From assembly GCA_037447655.1 (NCBI GenBank), contig JBBHKE010001671.1, positions 1 to 64,000 of the forward strand: a stretch of 64,000 nt of DNA, given 5' to 3'. Origin of the DNA: Zygnema cylindricum (lineage: Eukaryota > Streptophyta > Zygnematophyceae > Zygnematales > Zygnemataceae). The translations under genes were made by a program, and so were the position numbers. The notes under the pieces were generated by a model that was not told where the DNA came from, made no database searches, and saw only the letters and a list, made by a program, of their open reading frames with translations. Below are positions 35,344-49,849 of this stretch, piece by piece (position 1 is the stretch's first letter; every line of letters begins with the position of its first letter).

Positions 35344-35520
35344 CAGAGAGAGGATAAGGAGCACGAGAGAGAGAAGAGGGAGAGAGAGAGAGCAGAGGGA
35401 GAGAGAGAGAGAAGAGGGGGAGAGAGAGAGAGGGAGAGAGAAAGAGGGAGAGAGAAGAGAGAAGGTGAGGAGGGAGAGGGAGAGGAGGGAGAGGAGGGAG
35501 AGGAGGGAGGAAGAGAGACT
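35344..35520. repeat. GA microsatellite upstream of the carrier start
   Basis: A nearly pure GAGAG/GGAGAG tract begins about 17 bp upstream of the carrier ATG. It is CT-rich on the coding strand, as often seen in plant 5' leaders. Confidence 0.8.
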
Positions 35521-35885
35521 GCGTGAGGCGGCTACCAAATATTATTCAAAGTTTCAAACGTTTGGCAGATTTGTTTGGCGGTGGGAAACGTACTCCGGCA
35601 ATTCCATACATCTGCATGTGTGACGTGACTCGTGTCCAGCACCGTCTCTACTCCTCGCACGTGCGTGCTGCGCCCGGTTCCCGCCTCCCAGACGGGGATC
35701 GCACGCTGCACGCGCGGCACGTCTTGGCCAGCTCCAGATCGCGGGGAGTTGTTCGTGGCCATAGATTTCTCCGTACGTTAAAGACAAAATCCCGGACGGA
35801 TTTTGACCTTTAAAGCGGGAAACTGCGGCAGGGGTTAGATGTAGAAGAGAATTGTTCCGCTCCGTTACACACATGGAGAGGCATC
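35521..35885. promoter_or_regulatory. GC-rich upstream region of the carrier gene
   Basis: This stretch is much richer in CpG than its surroundings (for example GCACGCTGCACGCGCGGCAC near 35700) and precedes the carrier gene on the minus strand. It may be its promoter or a 5' untranslated exon. An ATG at 35762 opens a 76-codon minus-strand frame; joining it at the GT near 35617 to the carrier acceptor hits a stop, so I do not call it coding. Confidence 0.4.
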
Positions 35886-36305
35886 ACTCTACCACCTACC
35901 AGTATATAGTCTGGAGTCCGAACTAATGCCGAATCTTTACTAATCAGCATGTAGACGTGCGCGTAGAGTACGTGCTGATTACGTGGTTAGATACTTTCTG
36001 TTTTTTTACTTTTTTCGTATGAGGAACATCTTTGGATGAAGTGATGAACGCGTCTCGACTCTTGACGTCCACGGTACTCAATTTACTCGTATTGACTTTA
36101 TTGATTTACATGGAATGATGAAAACGATGCCGTAGTGTTGGGTATCGGGAAAAATCATATCGCGATAATTTCGATATTCGATATATCGAATATCGATAGA
36201 GGAGAATTCTCGATATATCGTACCGAGACCAACATAAACCATCGCGATATACATCGCGATGTATAGTATTTTTTAACAATAATATTTTATATTTTACATA
36301 ATATG

Positions 36306-36749
36306 CTATTTTAGCGAAAAAAGACAAATTATATGATCGCCACGTACGACATGATTTTCGTTCCGTGACTTAGAGCGTTGTTCCATTAGGCGGTCTCTGT
36401 AAACATCAAAAATTCGTTTACTGAAGCGAACGTTCCATTGTGTCGGGTCAGTAACCGACATTTGTTTTTGCGTGGCACACTTTGATTTGGCCACGTAATA
36501 AAATATTGCGATTCTGGTAATCTTCAGAGAATCTCTGACAGCAAATTGTGACCACGTATTCGTACCAGCGAAGGTAAAAAGTGACTCGTACGACGTATTG
36601 AATACAATCTGTAAGGGGTGACGAAACTTAAGATTTGTAAAAACGTACGAAAATGTCAAAATGGTTAGTGGATCGCGTGAAATAATATCCTCCGTCAAAG
36701 ATTTTTTTGCGTCTTCCAGTGGCCTCGCATCCTCCCTGGCGGAAGGCAA
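36306..36749 (-). pseudogene. 147-codon frame in the foldback arm
   Basis: An open frame beginning MPSAREDARPLEDAKKSLTE lies in the left arm. The right arm has its inverted counterpart on the + strand (41374-41727), 117 codons long, with a frameshift relative to the left copy. Retention in both arms simply follows from the inverted duplication. I recognise no domain; it could be a decayed transposase piece or captured sequence. Confidence 0.3.
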
Positions 36750-37075
36750 ATGTCATATGCGACGTGTACCAAACTGGTCGCGCGGTCGTCGTGGATATTT
36801 CTTCACTTTTCCACGAGGCACGATGTTATTCGTTCAGGCGCTATGAATTGACCTACTCCGGGTCACTTGTTGCGAACTGAAAGTGTCAGACGATGGAGTA
36901 TCTGATTATGCATCCGACGGTCCACGTTTACGCCCATAAACGTGGAGAATCAAATCCATCATTCAGTAGGCTTGTTTTTCTGACATTTTATTTTTTTTGG
37001 TACGGTACTGTACGAAAGAGTACGGATTTCAGTAGACAACGACATTTTTCCCCTAATGGAACCTTACCCTTAGGG

Positions 37076-37895
37076 TGAACCTCCATCAGGCGAAAAAGTG
37101 GGGATGTTTACCGGAAAAAGTGCATTTCCGTACAAATACAGCTCATTGCCGTACATGGCCGTACTGTTTTTTATTTTCAGAACATGATCACTGGAGATTC
37201 GTCAAGATTCTCCAAACTTTTGGGCGATAACATCAACTGTCCGATTATGAGTTTTTCGAAGCAAAAGGTCACTTCGTTCAGTAACTGGGCTAGTGCCCTC
37301 AAGGAGGATACTAGCCATTTACCAGACGTGTAAAACGTTTATGCGTGGAAAGGTCACAAACGAGCCGCGCGCCTTCGGACATATATCACGCGCCTTCAAA
37401 CAGGCGGGAATCGGATACGACGAAAACCACCACAGAAAGTTTGTTGAAGAATGTGTCGTGACACCTCCACCACCATCTATCATCAACCGGAAGTTGTTGC
37501 GCTGCTTTCTTCAAATTTCCGATTTTGTTACGACAAAACAGGAACGTAGAAATCGTACACCGCTGGTACAACGACAAACCACAAACGTACAAAATGTACA
37601 TTCGCGTATTTTATTTTGCGACTGGTTGTACAAATATGACTTTAGACATTTTGCTTTTGGAATCTTTGACGACGCTCGCCGTCAGAACAGGAATATACGT
37701 GCATTCAATCGAAAGAAAGCACGTACGCGATAGATTCCATTGTTGACACGACCTGATGGAGAAGTGAACGAAATATTAGTGCCAACAAACCTATCCGTAA
37801 CATTACTGTCTGCGCCTGATAGAGAAGTGGCCTTAAAGGTAGACGTCACAAAATGTAGCCGACATAAAGGTACTTATTATGTAATTCATATAATT
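37076..37895. mobile_element. Insertion in the left foldback arm
   Basis: The paired right arm is continuous across this point (near 41046), so about 820 bp were gained on the left. The insert begins AGGGTGAACCTCCATCAGGC, like the ends of the element at 9621-10352. It contains a 146-codon + strand frame (37293-37733) with no recognised domain. Confidence 0.5.
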
Positions 37896-38220
37896 ACTTA
37901 TGGGAATTGATCATGGCAGTGGTTGTTTTGGTTGGGCACAGTCACTTACATCATTTTGTAAAAAAATATACGTTTGAAGCACACATTGGACAACTTTGAC
38001 TTTCAAAATATTGTTTCAACCGCTTAAACTTTTGCCGCGCTTTCGAACGTCGACCGGCATAATAAAATTAGCAATTCACACGGTCGGCGAACGTTTACGT
38101 TAACAAAATTGCGGCAACCACATGTAAATAAAAGTGTTGCACGCAGTCACTTTTTGTCGTTACGTGAGCTCCACGGTGGGAGCACGTTGAATATTAACTT
38201 AGCCGCAAAATTGAAATTTA

Positions 38221-38998
38221 GGGTGCGTCTCCATGTACGTAAAACTTAGAGAATTTACTTTGTTTTTTAGCGCAGATCCGGCAGACCCGGATTGCGGGTG
38301 TCCGTATGAGTACCAAACGAAGTTGTCACTTACGGGCGTGGCGATTGTATACGTTGACAATGCCCGTGACGGCTATCGACATGTACAATTTGTGATGACG
38401 CACGCTATTTTTGTAACTGCTTGTGATGTCACGTGACTTTTCGTGACATTGTAGACGTATCGCCATCCACCATGTGTCGTTTCACGGTTGAAGAAGATGC
38501 ACTTTGCCTTTGCGTGTCTTGTCCGCTCGACGTGAAATGGCATCGGATCTTGAGACCACTAGCAAAACAAAATCCGTACCAGGCGCAAACGGACAAAACC
38601 TAACAAATTGTGTACTTTGCTTTGTTGTACCCGAACGCAAACGGACAAAACATAGCGGATCGTGCACTTTTCGTTGTCGTTTGAATTCTTTTGAAATTTC
38701 TTGAAAAAAATTTACACGTGCAATTACGTGTTTCTATTTGTTTTTGGAAAATTCTCTGTTTTAAAACACATCTTCCCTGTGTTTTAAAGAAAAGTTTGAA
38801 GATGACGTTTTTTGGCGTGGCCGTGGGTCGAAGAACACAAAACGACAACATGTAGTACATCTTAAATTCGATGATGACGCAAAATGTACTTCTCGTTTTC
38901 TCTATTTTTTTTTACGGTTGAAACTTACGCGGTACGGCTCTAAGTTTTACAAGAAAACGACAAAAAAAACCCTTACTTAGGCACACGGAGACGCACCC
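38221..38998. mobile_element. PIF/Harbinger-like element, copy 2
   Basis: Ends GGGTGCGTCTCCATGTAC and ACGGAGACGCACCC are inverted repeats. The flanks are TTA on the left and TTG on the right. The element is 778 bp, homologous throughout to 39347-40127 and partly to 1178-2153. It lies in the left arm of the foldback structure and has no partner at the corresponding right-arm position. Confidence 0.7.
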
Positions 38999-39346
38999 TT
39001 GGTCGTCTAAGCGTTACATTGAACTTATACGCAAATTGAAACGAAACCTCTTTAAACTAAACTGAACTACTGTAAGTTTTGTACAGGAATATTATTGCGC
39101 ACGAAACGAAATTTTGCTATCAATGTAAGAATGTTGATTCGTAGATAGTGTGGCATGATTTCGTCGCGCATGACAACGCACATTTTTTCATTTAATTTCA
39201 ATTGGTATTTTTACGCCGGTTCGTTTTATTATAAAGTGCAAAGTTTATTTCGTTTCGTGCGTTTTAATATTTCCGTACAAGACTTACACTACTTCACTTT
39301 AAAGAGGTTTCGTTTCAATTTGCGTCTAAGTTAAATGTAACGCTTA

Positions 39347-40127
39347 GGGTGCGTCTCTATGTACTTCAAACTTAGAGATTTTTTTTTGTTTTTTAGCGCA
39401 GATCCGGCGGACCCGGATTTCGGGTGTCCCTATGTGTACCAAACGAATTTGTCACTTAAGGGCGTGACGATTGTATACGTCGACAAAGCCCGTGAGGGCT
39501 GTCAACGTCTACAATCTATGATGACGCACGTTATTTTTCGTAACTGCTTGTGACGTCGCATGACTTTTCGTGACATTGTAGACCTATCGCCCTCCAGCCT
39601 GTGCCGTTTCACGGTTGAAGAAGATGCGTTTTGCCTTTGCGTCTATTGTCGGCTCGACGTGAAATGGCATCGGAACCTTGAGACCCCTGCAAAAAAAAAA
39701 CTACGTACCGGATGGAAACGGACAAAACAAAACAAATTGTGTACTTCTCTTTGTCGTATGAAACAAAAACGGACAAAACATAGCAAATCGTGTACACTTC
39801 CACGTCGCTTGAATTCGTTTGAAGTTTTTGAACAAAACATTACACGTGGTAATACGTGTTCCTATTTGTTTATAGAAAATCCCTAATTTTAAAACACATC
39901 GGCCCTGTATTTTAAAGATAAGGTTGAAGATGACGTTTTTTGTCGTCGAAGTGGGTCGAAAAACACAAGACGACAACATGTAGTACATTTTAAATTCGAT
40001 GATGACGCAAAATGTACTTCTCTTTTTTTCTATTTTATCGTACGGTTGAAACTTACGCGGTACATCTCTAAGTTTTACAGGAAAACGACAGAAAAAAACC
40101 CTTACTTAAGCACATAGAGACGCACCC
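39347..40127. mobile_element. PIF/Harbinger-like element, copy 3
   Basis: Ends GGGTGCGTCTCTATGTAC and CATAGAGACGCACCC are flanked by perfect TTA duplications (39344-39346 and 40128-40130). It is 781 bp. Deleting it with one TTA restores the palindrome of the surrounding foldback element. Confidence 0.8.
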
Positions 40128-40403
40128 TTAGACGACTAAATTTCAATTTTGCGGCTAAGTTAATATCGAACGTGCTCCCACAGTGGAGCTCACGTAAAGA
40201 CAAAAAGTGGTTGTCTGCAACAATTTTATTTACATGTGGTTGCCGCAGTTTTGTTACCGTAAACGTTCGCCGGCCGTGTGAAATGCTAATTTTATTATGA
40301 CGGTCTACGTTCGCAAGCGCGACAAAAGCTTAAGCGGAAGGAACAATATTTTGAAAGTCAAAGCTGTCTAACCGATTGACCGTCAAATTTAGACTCAACA
40401 GTA

Positions 40404-40945
40404 CACCGCCAATCGTTATTAGCGTGGGAGTTTGATTAGCGTATAATAATAATTACAGTGGTGTACGCTATTTAAGAATTTGAAAATTTTGGAAAAAAGC
40501 ATACATTCTAATTGTTTGATTATGGTAATTTGGATTTTTGAAAAAAAAAATGTCGGTCGCAAACATACTTACGCTAATATAAGTCTTCGTACATAATCTG
40601 ACAAATCATACACAAATCGTACATTCACACGGTCGAAACGCGGCTGTCGCACGAATATGTGGGAACGGGATTTTTTACGACCTGGTTTTTTTTCCTTTTT
40701 AAAACGCACATTCCCATGCGTCTGCGGTTACTAAAACTAATTTATTGTAATTTTTAACTTAAAAAGGTACATTTATGTATGGCTTGACACTGACCGTACA
40801 CAACTCTATTGAAGAGACAACGCACTGAAAATAACCCTAAATAGAATAAAGAAAAAAAATAGAATGAACTACACTAATGGAGAATAAAAATAAAAAAAAA
40901 GCGGGACGGAATTAGTGTACACAACGCTACTAACGATTGGCGGTG
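40404..40945. mobile_element. TA-flanked MITE in the right foldback arm
   Basis: Ends TA-CACCGCCAATCGTTATTAGCG and CGATTGGCGGTG-TA bound about 542 bp. It is very close in sequence to 49850-50386. No counterpart exists at the mirrored site in the left arm. Confidence 0.75.
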
Positions 40946-42603
40946 TACTTTACTTGTACCAATGTGTACTTCAAACGTACACTTTTATACAAAATGATGT
41001 AAGTGACTGTGCCCAACCAAAACAGTCACTGCTATGATCAATTCCCTTACTTAGGGTAAGGTTCTATTAGGGGAAAAATGTCGTTGTCTACTGAAAGCCG
41101 TACTCTTTCGTACAGTACCGTACCAAAAAAAATAAAATGTCAGAAAAACAAGCCTACTGAATGAGGGATTTGATTCTCCACGTTTATGGGCGTAAACGTG
41201 GACCGTCGGATGCATAATCGGATACTCCATCGCCTGACACTTTCAATTCGCAACAAGTGACCCGAAGTAGGTCAATTCTTAGCGCCTGAACGAAAAACAT
41301 CGTGCCTCGTGGAAAAGTGAACAAATATCCACGAGGACCGCACGACCAGGTGGGTACACGTCGCATATGACATGTGCCTTCCGCCAGGGAGGATGCGAGG
41401 CCACCGGAAGACGCAAAAAAATCTTTGACGGAGGATATTGTTTCACGCGATCCACTAACCATTTTGACATTTTCGTACGCATTTACAAATCTTAAGTTTC
41501 GTCCGCTCGTACAGATTGTATTCAATACGTCGTACGAGTCACTTTTTACCTTCGCTGGTACGAATACGTGGTCAGAATTTACTGCCAGAAGTTTACCAAA
41601 ATCGTATTTTTTTATTACGTGGCCAAATCAAAGTGTGCCACGCAAAAACAAATGTCGGTTAGTGACCCGACACAATGGAACAGTCGCTTCAGTAAACGAA
41701 TTTTTGATGTTTATAGAGATTGCCTAATGGAACAACGCTCTTATTTGAGGTATGGTTACATCAGGAGGTCTTTGTAATAGTACAGGTAACAAAATTTGTG
41801 TATTACATAGGCCTCGGCTACATCGCGTATTGTCTGTAAACAAGTTTTTACATACGTGTTTTAATTTGAGTGGTTCCTTGTAAGTTGACGATGAAATCTC
41901 TAAAATCGTCAAAGATTTGAAATCCGACCATTTTCGTATGGAAATCCGTACTTGCGTATTACGTACGTGTACTTCGCAAGTGTACCGCGTCAATGTACCT
42001 CATAGATCTCCTTCACTCTGCTGACTTTCAGGAAAAAACCGTATTTCTTTTCGGCAAAGACTTGACAATCACCTTGTCCAAAGGCACGTGACTTTGGAGA
42101 CCTGTGGAAATTTTCATTCTTTTTTTAAATGCCTCAATATATTGGCGATACGATATATATCGTAAATATATCGGCAATGAATCGCGATATTTTTATTTTC
42201 GATATATCGAAGCGATATATCGATTATCGGGTACCTAAAATTCGATATATATCGAATATTGGCAAACGGTCCTCGATACCCAACACTAAATGATGGAACG
42301 TCATCCGACCATGAATTTTCAGCTACATTATATTTTACTCTCAATGGCAGCCTCAATTTTCAAGAATATCGTGCTCACGTTTGGTACGAAACACGCGTAT
42401 ATCGTGTACGGCTAGTCAAACCTTGTTCACTCGAAATAAATTAACAACCTCTTCGGCTGCAAAATTGTACAAATGTTGCATGTGTATTTGACACGTTGAC
42501 ACGCAATAATGTGTCACCGACTTCGCTGTCATTTAGACTGCAAACCCCAGTTGTCCAATTCGTATTGATTTTGACAATTTTCCGAAAACTACGTAAAATA
42601 GTT

Positions 42604-42895
42604 AAAAAGAAGGCGTTTTTATGGTAGGCCTTTGGTCGGTGCCTTTATTGTAAGTTGTGTTATGGGCTTTTCATGTGATCTTCTTAGATCGCTTCTTTGA
42701 TCAGCGACCGTCCGATCATCCGAATCTGACGGTGTTAACAAATATTTTTAGTCCGAATGTTTTAATTGGTCCAATTTTTGGTCCGAATGTTTTAATTGGT
42801 CCGAATAGGTCCGAATACAATATGGGTCTTAAGGTCATATTGTATGTTTTGCATACAATAGGCATATTGTATGGGCCTACTTTTACCTACTTTTA
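42604..42895. mobile_element. TIR element, family C, copy 3, ends decayed
   Basis: The interior matches the other family C copies closely (GGCGTTTTTATGGTAGGCC, CAATAGGCATATTGTATGGG). The terminal CATAGTTC has been lost or mutated. An internal segment GGTCCGAATGTTTTAATTGG is doubled. Confidence 0.6.
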
Positions 42896-42919
42896 GCTTA
42901 ATTTATAGTTTCCGTAAAT

Positions 42920-43490
42920 TTCGTATTTTTAACTGTACGAATTGTACAAAAATGTACGAAAAGCGTGACCTTTAAAAATCCTTATAAAAGATCAAAAAGG
43001 TACGGTCAATATACGAAAATGTACGAAGATATACGGAAACCGTTCCATGATAATCGTAAAAGTACAGAAAATCTAAGACTGTTGTACTGAAATATACGAG
43101 AACGTATGAGAATGTACCCTGAAAATCCTAAAATCCCGCTTAAATAGCCCTAAAATGCACGAAAATGTACTCAATAAATGTACGGCAAATGTAACGCATC
43201 TGTACCAAATAATACAAAAATGTACGGCAGCATACCCTTAAAAATGTAAAATAAAATAACCGTAAAAGGTACGAAAAAATACGGATACTGTATGTTAATG
43301 TACTAAAAATCTAAAACAGCTGTAATTAAATATACGAAATGTACTAAAATGTATCCTAAAAAATAAAAATCATAAAATCCCCTGAAACCCTTACATAACC
43401 CTAAAATGTACTGACATATACAGACACTGTACGAAACTGTACAGAAACTGTACGAATGCTAAGTAAGGTACGAATTTTATAAAATTTCAA
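42920..43490. repeat. GTAC-rich degenerate tandem repeat
   Basis: Short irregular units containing TGTACGAAAATGTAC, TACGG and ATACG recur throughout. Such GTACGG-rich sequence also makes up much of the family D elements near 8.1-8.8 kb. Confidence 0.5.
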
Positions 43491-44645
43491 GATCGTTTGA
43501 TGCGCACTGTACGTAGTAATTGTTAGTTTACTCCGTGCGTTTTATGCGCATAGGACATCTATGCTGCAAACTGCAAATATTCCACAGACTACTTGTACTT
43601 TAATTTGACATTCAAAAACCCTGTACATTTAGGAAAAAAGTTTATTTAGGAGAAAATTTCCAAAAAAGCGATGGTTAAAACCATATAGATACACAGCATG
43701 GTTTAAATGTAATGACCAATGAATTTAGAGATGAAAATCCTAAGAACTTCAAACGTAATAAACATAAACAAAATTGAAAAGCTAAATCTGAAAGAACAAA
43801 AACAAATTAAGAACTGTACTAGCACAAAATACTACTTCGGAACAGAAAAGTGGCCCATATGTTAACATTCTACGTGCACTTGTGCTGCTTCTTGCACTCC
43901 TCCTGTTATTGCTTCGGCACCGGGGCGACCGAAAAGCAGCGAAAAATAACTTGTGGGCGTTGGTAAATCTCGAAGTCCACGAGCATAATTTGCCACCATC
44001 CGCTGTTACATAAGGGTATATAGTACAAGGACAAAAGTGTTTCAAATTTTTTTGTTTTGGCTATGTAAACGTAAAATTTGATAGAAGTAAGAAAAAGAAG
44101 ACCATTAAAGAAGCAGCAGTTGAAGGTACAAAAAGGTCCAAGAAGGTTGGAGAAAGTGGTATAATGCCTTATTGGACCTCATTATCTATGATCCTAAAAT
44201 AACAAAGTTTACAACACGAGTAATCAAATTTACTAAATTTGGAATTTCATAATAATCTGATGGTTGTGAGGTAAAGATGGCCCACAATTTTTGACTTACC
44301 TGTATAAAAACTTAACTTAATTCACAGGGACCAACGAGGGTAAAAAAATATTACTTGATAGCAAAACGAGTGGTGAATAAATGTGTACTTCATCCAAAAT
44401 AAACGTGAAGGAAATGTAACGAAGGTTCCTTATGAAAGTTCCAAGATTATGTAATGAAAGTTGTTGAGATAATCAAGAAAACACCGAACGAGATGACTCA
44501 ACTTAATAAATGAACAAACGGAAAACTACACCATTCAAACATGTAATCACTCCTCAGTTTTTGTTTAGTTTTGCCGGTAACATGTACGATAATGTACATT
44601 TAAAATACGCCGGTTTAATGATATAAACTGTGATGGAAAAAAAAA
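43491..44645. other. Intergenic, no gene supported
   Basis: No splice-supported coding frame, terminal repeats or RNA gene were seen. Confidence 0.3.
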
Positions 44646-44649
44646 TTAT

Positions 44650-46834
<2,185 letters not shown>

Positions 46835-47082
46835 GGACCTTAAGCTACCTTGCAGGGTTTTGAAGCTCTCACTGGCCATTGAACTAGTTAGAATTTTAGA
46901 CACACATGCACCACACAGCTTGGGACTCATCTTCTTCGTAAATAATTAAACTATCCAAATGCATTTCAGTGAAATGTATAGAGAAGTATATGTCCTTGCC
47001 ACTTGCATTAAGGTGTGAAAACTTAACTAAAATCACTCATTTATTGAAGTCAATCTTTATCTACGATGAAATGATTCAATTT

Positions 47083-48751
47083 TTAAGGATCGTCATACGA
47101 CACGTGTGGTCCATAACAGCATCCAGGTGCATCAGGAAGACTGGCACCACAGCAGTCCCAAAAACGGAGGAGACCCGTTCCATGTACCGACGACAACTGA
47201 TGTTCGTTGGCATCACTCTCTCTCACAAATCCAATGGCTTTGCCCCTCTCTCCACCTGTATATAAGGCATCATGGTACCTGGATTTCAACACCCGATTAT
47301 AACCAATCCACCCACTATAACCCTCAAAACCTCCTCTTACAAAAACGAGCCCATCCTGATGTCCTAAACATCCATTGCCACAAGTATTGTCACTCACATG
47401 AAGGCTGAACGACCCTGTTACACCTGTTTATGTTGTTATATGGGAAAACCGTACATAAAGTTAAGCCGCATATAGTGATAAATTCTAACAGAACGATATG
47501 CTACTAACACATATCTCCAACTCTCTCCCTCCGTCTTTCACATACAAAATGTTGCATATTATAGGTTTATAAACTGCTGAACAGGACCCTGGAAAACAAG
47601 AGGGGTAGATACGTGTGACTGTTTGGTGCACAATGCATCAAATTTCAGTACATTGCTACAAAATAGATAACCGAAAAGGGGGCGAGAGGGCGTGAGAGGT
47701 GGCGGGGTAGAAGGGGATGGGAAGCAGAAAGGAGTAATGGGAGAGAGAAAGGGGGAGTTAAAATCGTTGGCTTGGGTTACTTTATTCTTTCTGACATACG
47801 CTTTAACTTTTTGCTTTGCAGTTCCAACTTTCAGTGAGCCGTCAACTCTTGTGCTCAGGCGATCATATCCTTTACAGTTCACATGAATGACAGTGAGAGC
47901 TGCACACTACACACCATCATTGGTGTTGATTACACTATATTGAGCTGCCTTCTTTTGAGGATTGCATGTAAAATAGTGTGAATGTAACTGGAGAAAAATA
48001 TGTGGACAACAACCAACTAGCTAGACACATTTTCTTTTTTGCTGTACTTGACAAATTGTGGAATACAATATAATGTGCCCATCCATACTGTTTACCCATA
48101 TTGCAGCAATGCATAGTGTGGTTGAGTATTCTTTTTGAGCGGAACAAATTAAAAAACTTAAATTCATTTTATCAACACTTTTCTAACTGGAAACAACTAC
48201 AAGAGCTAGAAAGGAAGGAAAGAACACAAACAATTGTGTTTAGCCTGGTTTTCACAAACAGTCAGGACTGTGTGACAAATTATTTTCTGAACACAAAATG
48301 AAAGGCTGCACTTAGCCAACGGTTGTCCACATTTTCTTATTTTTGCTCTAGGTTGTACACTATTTCATGTGCATACATAGAAAAAAGACGCAACCATATT
48401 TGTGCTCAAACTGGTTCCACAGTTACATAGAACTACTGGAACAACCATAAAAATGTAGGTTCTATAAAGGCCGTACACATGCCTGCATGATTTCTCTTTG
48501 TTTTCTTTCGGATCAAAGGCACTTCCACATCGCCGACAAGTTGCCTGCAGTGAGCAACGAGCTGTAGAACTAACTGTACGGAAATAGTAATTTGTTTTTT
48601 TTGCAAGGACACTGTATTTTAGTTCTTCGGAATGCACCTTTCCAATAGCAGGTTTCTGAATCCAATGCACATTGTGCCAGGGAATTGGGAAAATAGCCTT
48701 ACTTCTCGCAACCGTGAACAGTTCCCCTACATTACTGATTGAAACTGCCAT
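47083..48751 (-). CDS. Cys/His-rich probable zinc-binding protein, incomplete model
   Basis: Exon 1 (48751-48479) runs from ATG for 91 codons and ends with CRRCGSAFDPKENKEKSCRH. Exon 47899-47800 (HVNCKGYDRLSTRVDGSLK) joins in phase to the terminal exon 47404-47083, which has FVRGGFEGYSGW, GLLRFWDCCGASLPD and APGCCYGPHVSYDDP before the stop. The paired CxxC...C and CCG...GCCxGPH patterns look like a bipartite zinc-binding module. The family name escapes me. Exon 1 ends in phase 0 while the middle exon needs phase 1, so a connecting exon between 48479 and 47899 is missing. Exon 1 has an alternative donor at AGAAGTAAGG near codon 16. Its function is unknown. Confidence 0.5.
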
Positions 48752-49849
48752 TGTGTGAACATCATGAGAATATAGGCATTATTTACTTCCAATCAGCAAG
48801 AGTCATAAACGGCAAATTGCCATGTCCTGTACAGTACAGTGTTCTAAAAATTAAAATTAGGCTTGAAACTGGACGCATGAGAGCCTGAGGATAAGACTTG
48901 AAACGGCACGTGCGAGGCCGGGGTCTCCAGCCAAAGCGCACAGTCAACTTGTGGGCCAAGGCTGCTGTATATTTGCACACGATAAATTAAGGAGTGGCTG
49001 CGGACACGAGCACCCCCCCGGGACACTAAAACCGTAAATCGTATTTGCGTGGATACGTAGAAACTGACGCAAATGTACCTTCACGTCTGGTACTGTAGCG
49101 AACGGCCTCGAACCGGCCGTTAGAACTCTTTTTTTTTACTATCTCGTTTCTGAACGACGGCAGACGCTTTTATGTGCGCGCGGCATTGTTTTCGCTCGGA
49201 AGTTTCGGCAGTCACATCCTCGAGGTTCCGGGTGTTTTCAAGTGGTTGGAGACTTTTTCTACATAAAAAAAAAGGGAAAAACCCTTAACGTACCCAGAAT
49301 TTTAAAAAACTTTGAAAGCCAAAACATTCGGCTGACTGACTACAGTAGTACAGACGTACAGCAAGGGTATCGAACAAGCCCCCATACAAGTGTGGGACCT
49401 TCGGCACCTCGCGGCACCTCGCGCCGACATTCTGCACCTCTTGGGATCGGGTACGAGAAATAGGGTTTTGGGGTTTGGGTTGTTTTTTTAATAAAAAAAA
49501 AACAAAAGCAGAAAAAATAAACCCTAAACGAGCGGTCGCGGACGTCTTCGGCACCCCGGAGGGCCAAAAAGTTGCAAGATTCAGTACAATACCGTCTGAC
49601 GGCGATCCGGTGCCCGTCAAAATCTACGCACTCGATTTTTGCAGCCTGTAAGATGCGATTTGTTTGTAACCTTTAGGCAATACTGTACTGATACTGTACT
49701 GTACTGTAGTTGTTGTGTCCGTAGGATCGTCTAAATTGAAGTGGATGAAACCTGTGCCTCACACAATTGCTTGCTTAAACCGTGCGAAAATTTCATACGG
49801 TACAAGTATTTCACATTTTATCATACGTTACAAGTATAGTGGCACAGTA
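48752..49849. other. Intergenic, no gene supported
   Basis: A C-run (CCCCCCCGGG) lies near 49012 and an A-rich tract near 49488. Short overlapping open frames on both strands at 49240-49620 have no splice support. Confidence 0.3.

Larger units (their letters stand above)
36133..42288. mobile_element. Giant inverted-repeat (foldback) element with hAT-like ends
   Basis: The left end is TAGTGTTGGGTATCGGG and the right end CGATACCCAACACTA, matching the hAT-like family at 13731. Inside, the left arm (36133 to about 39117) and the right arm (about 39240 to 42288) are inverted copies. Paired landmarks are 36690-36740 with 41400-41450, 38150-38218 with 40131-40200, and 39008-39060 with 39290-39340. 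The central loop is only about 120 bp. Four later insertions (37076-37895, 38221-38998, 39347-40127, 40404-40945) disturb the symmetry. The right arm also has about 300 bp near 41760-42100 absent on the left. Flanking 8-mers (CGATGCCG and AATGATGG) do not match. Confidence 0.75.

Noticed and set aside
35532-35762. ATG at 35762 as the first coding exon of the carrier
   Set aside because: Joining the plausible donor near 35617 to the carrier acceptor gives an immediate stop, and the carrier is already full length from 35327.
36133-42288. Reading the two long arms as LTRs of a retrotransposon
   Set aside because: The arms are inverted rather than direct repeats, and no gag or pol frame, primer-binding site or polypurine tract is visible.
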